This document shows positions 63,235 through 64,000 of a stretch of 64,000 bases of DNA, one piece after another. The position numbers and the translations under genes are program-made. The notes below the pieces were generated by a model. That model ran no database searches and was not told the DNA's origin. It saw nothing but the letters and a program-made list of their open reading frames with translations. The DNA comes from Paralvinella palmiformis (taxonomy: Eukaryota > Annelida > Polychaeta > Terebellida > Alvinellidae), in the NCBI GenBank assembly GCA_025642065.1, contig JAODUP010000474.1, forward strand, positions 315,001-379,000, in the 5' to 3' direction. How positions within the stretch are numbered: position 1 is the first letter of the stretch; each line of letters opens with the position of its first letter.

Positions 63235-64000
63235 AATAAAGAAAAGACGACAACTTCAGGAGAAATCCTGACCATAAAAGTTTACATACTGATTGATTTA
63301 CACCGCAAAGGATCAATTATGTTTACAATGAGACTAAATTCAATGAGTATGGTAACATCTAGCAAAAATAAATAAACACCAGAGACAAACGTAACTGTTT
63401 AAAAAATTGAAAATGCTATGCAGAAATAGTCTTTCGGTAACATCAATCTCTCTTATCTGTGCACCTTTCTTTTAGATTCAAATGAATTCTCATTTATTTA
63501 TGTGGTCCACATCCTTAGTTTTGTAATGTGTTTATTCATTAGGACTAAATTTATACTTGCTATAATTTGTGCACTGAGCACTCAGTTAAATTATAATATT
63601 TTGATTTGAAAAAAAGTCTTGTTATTTTCAGCAAGCTTTTCAACCAAAAATATTACATTTGGAAAGAAGCTAATCTTCCCCTGCTGAGACCAAAATATAT
63701 CAATCATGTTCATGTTCTGTTTCTTGAAAAATCATTTGTTTCAACGTGGAATCAACTTATACAGCATGACTTGTCCAAAACAAAATTTGTCCTTCCCCCA
63801 ATTTTTTTTATTCATTTACTATGGTATTAGTTTGAGAAAAAATAAAACTTGCATATTCTCAATACTGGTTATCCTTTCCAGGCCAATATTAAGTTTCAAT
63901 ATATTTTGAGAAAACTATAATTAACCTGCTCATATTTTAGTGTTGAATGACTAATGAGCAACATTGATGTTTACTAATTACTAAACAAAGTACAGATCAG
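63235..64000. other. AT-rich flank, no exon identified
   Basis: Should be intron of the minus-strand gene ending at 60538, since the exon at 63230 begins after an acceptor. No upstream exon could be seen before the window edge. Confidence 0.4.

Overview
The window is eukaryotic nuclear DNA from an animal, most likely a lophotrochozoan and plausibly a mollusc. Spliced genes use GT/AG introns, there is one complete seven-helix amine-type receptor and one intact ribosomal protein gene, and the spaces between are AT-rich and crowded with dinucleotide and tetranucleotide repeats, tRNA-derived SINEs, non-LTR retrotransposon relics and small DNA transposons. The clade is inferred from gene style and repeat load; no sequence here proves a species.

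Layout. 1-4,500: eroded Penelope-like retrotransposon on the minus strand, then a 1.3 kb terminal-inverted-repeat element and repeats. 4,679-5,710 (+): intronless histamine H3-like receptor. 5.9-14.7 kb: gene-poor, with SINEs, a THAP-domain fragment and tRNA-like repeat heads. 14,710-20,274 (-): complete RPL31 gene with a pyrimidine-start (TOP-like) untranslated first exon; its second intron holds a hAT-like element with an 8-bp target duplication. 20.3-28.9 kb: gene-poor, with a Jockey/CR1-type LINE relic. 28.9-30.3 kb (-): uncharacterised reading frame with an unresolved frame change. 31-37.3 kb: microsatellites, a 36-bp minisatellite and SINEs. 37,633-40,067 (-): a small unrecognised protein from two exons, whose intron is largely a CTGT-type repeat. 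40-50 kb: microsatellites, LINE fragments and a 361-bp TGAG array.

50,362-55,670 (-): the most striking gene. Five exons join in frame into a 571-residue protein that starts MGCCCSKE, a dual-acylation signal, followed by an acidic dileucine signal, a mostly helical middle and eleven 9-residue AEQTPDVSV-type repeats. Its layout recalls membrane-anchored late-endosomal adaptors, but I do not recognise the family. 56.1-56.7 kb is a CpG-richer stretch that may be its promoter and may start a divergent gene.

57.8-59.3 kb is a three-level nest (SINE split by a hAT-like element, which is itself split by a smaller one), with target duplications visible at both inner levels. 60,538-63,230 (-) is the 3' end of another unrecognised gene that runs off the right edge. 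No operon-like cooperation between genes is visible; they are independent transcription units separated by repeats.
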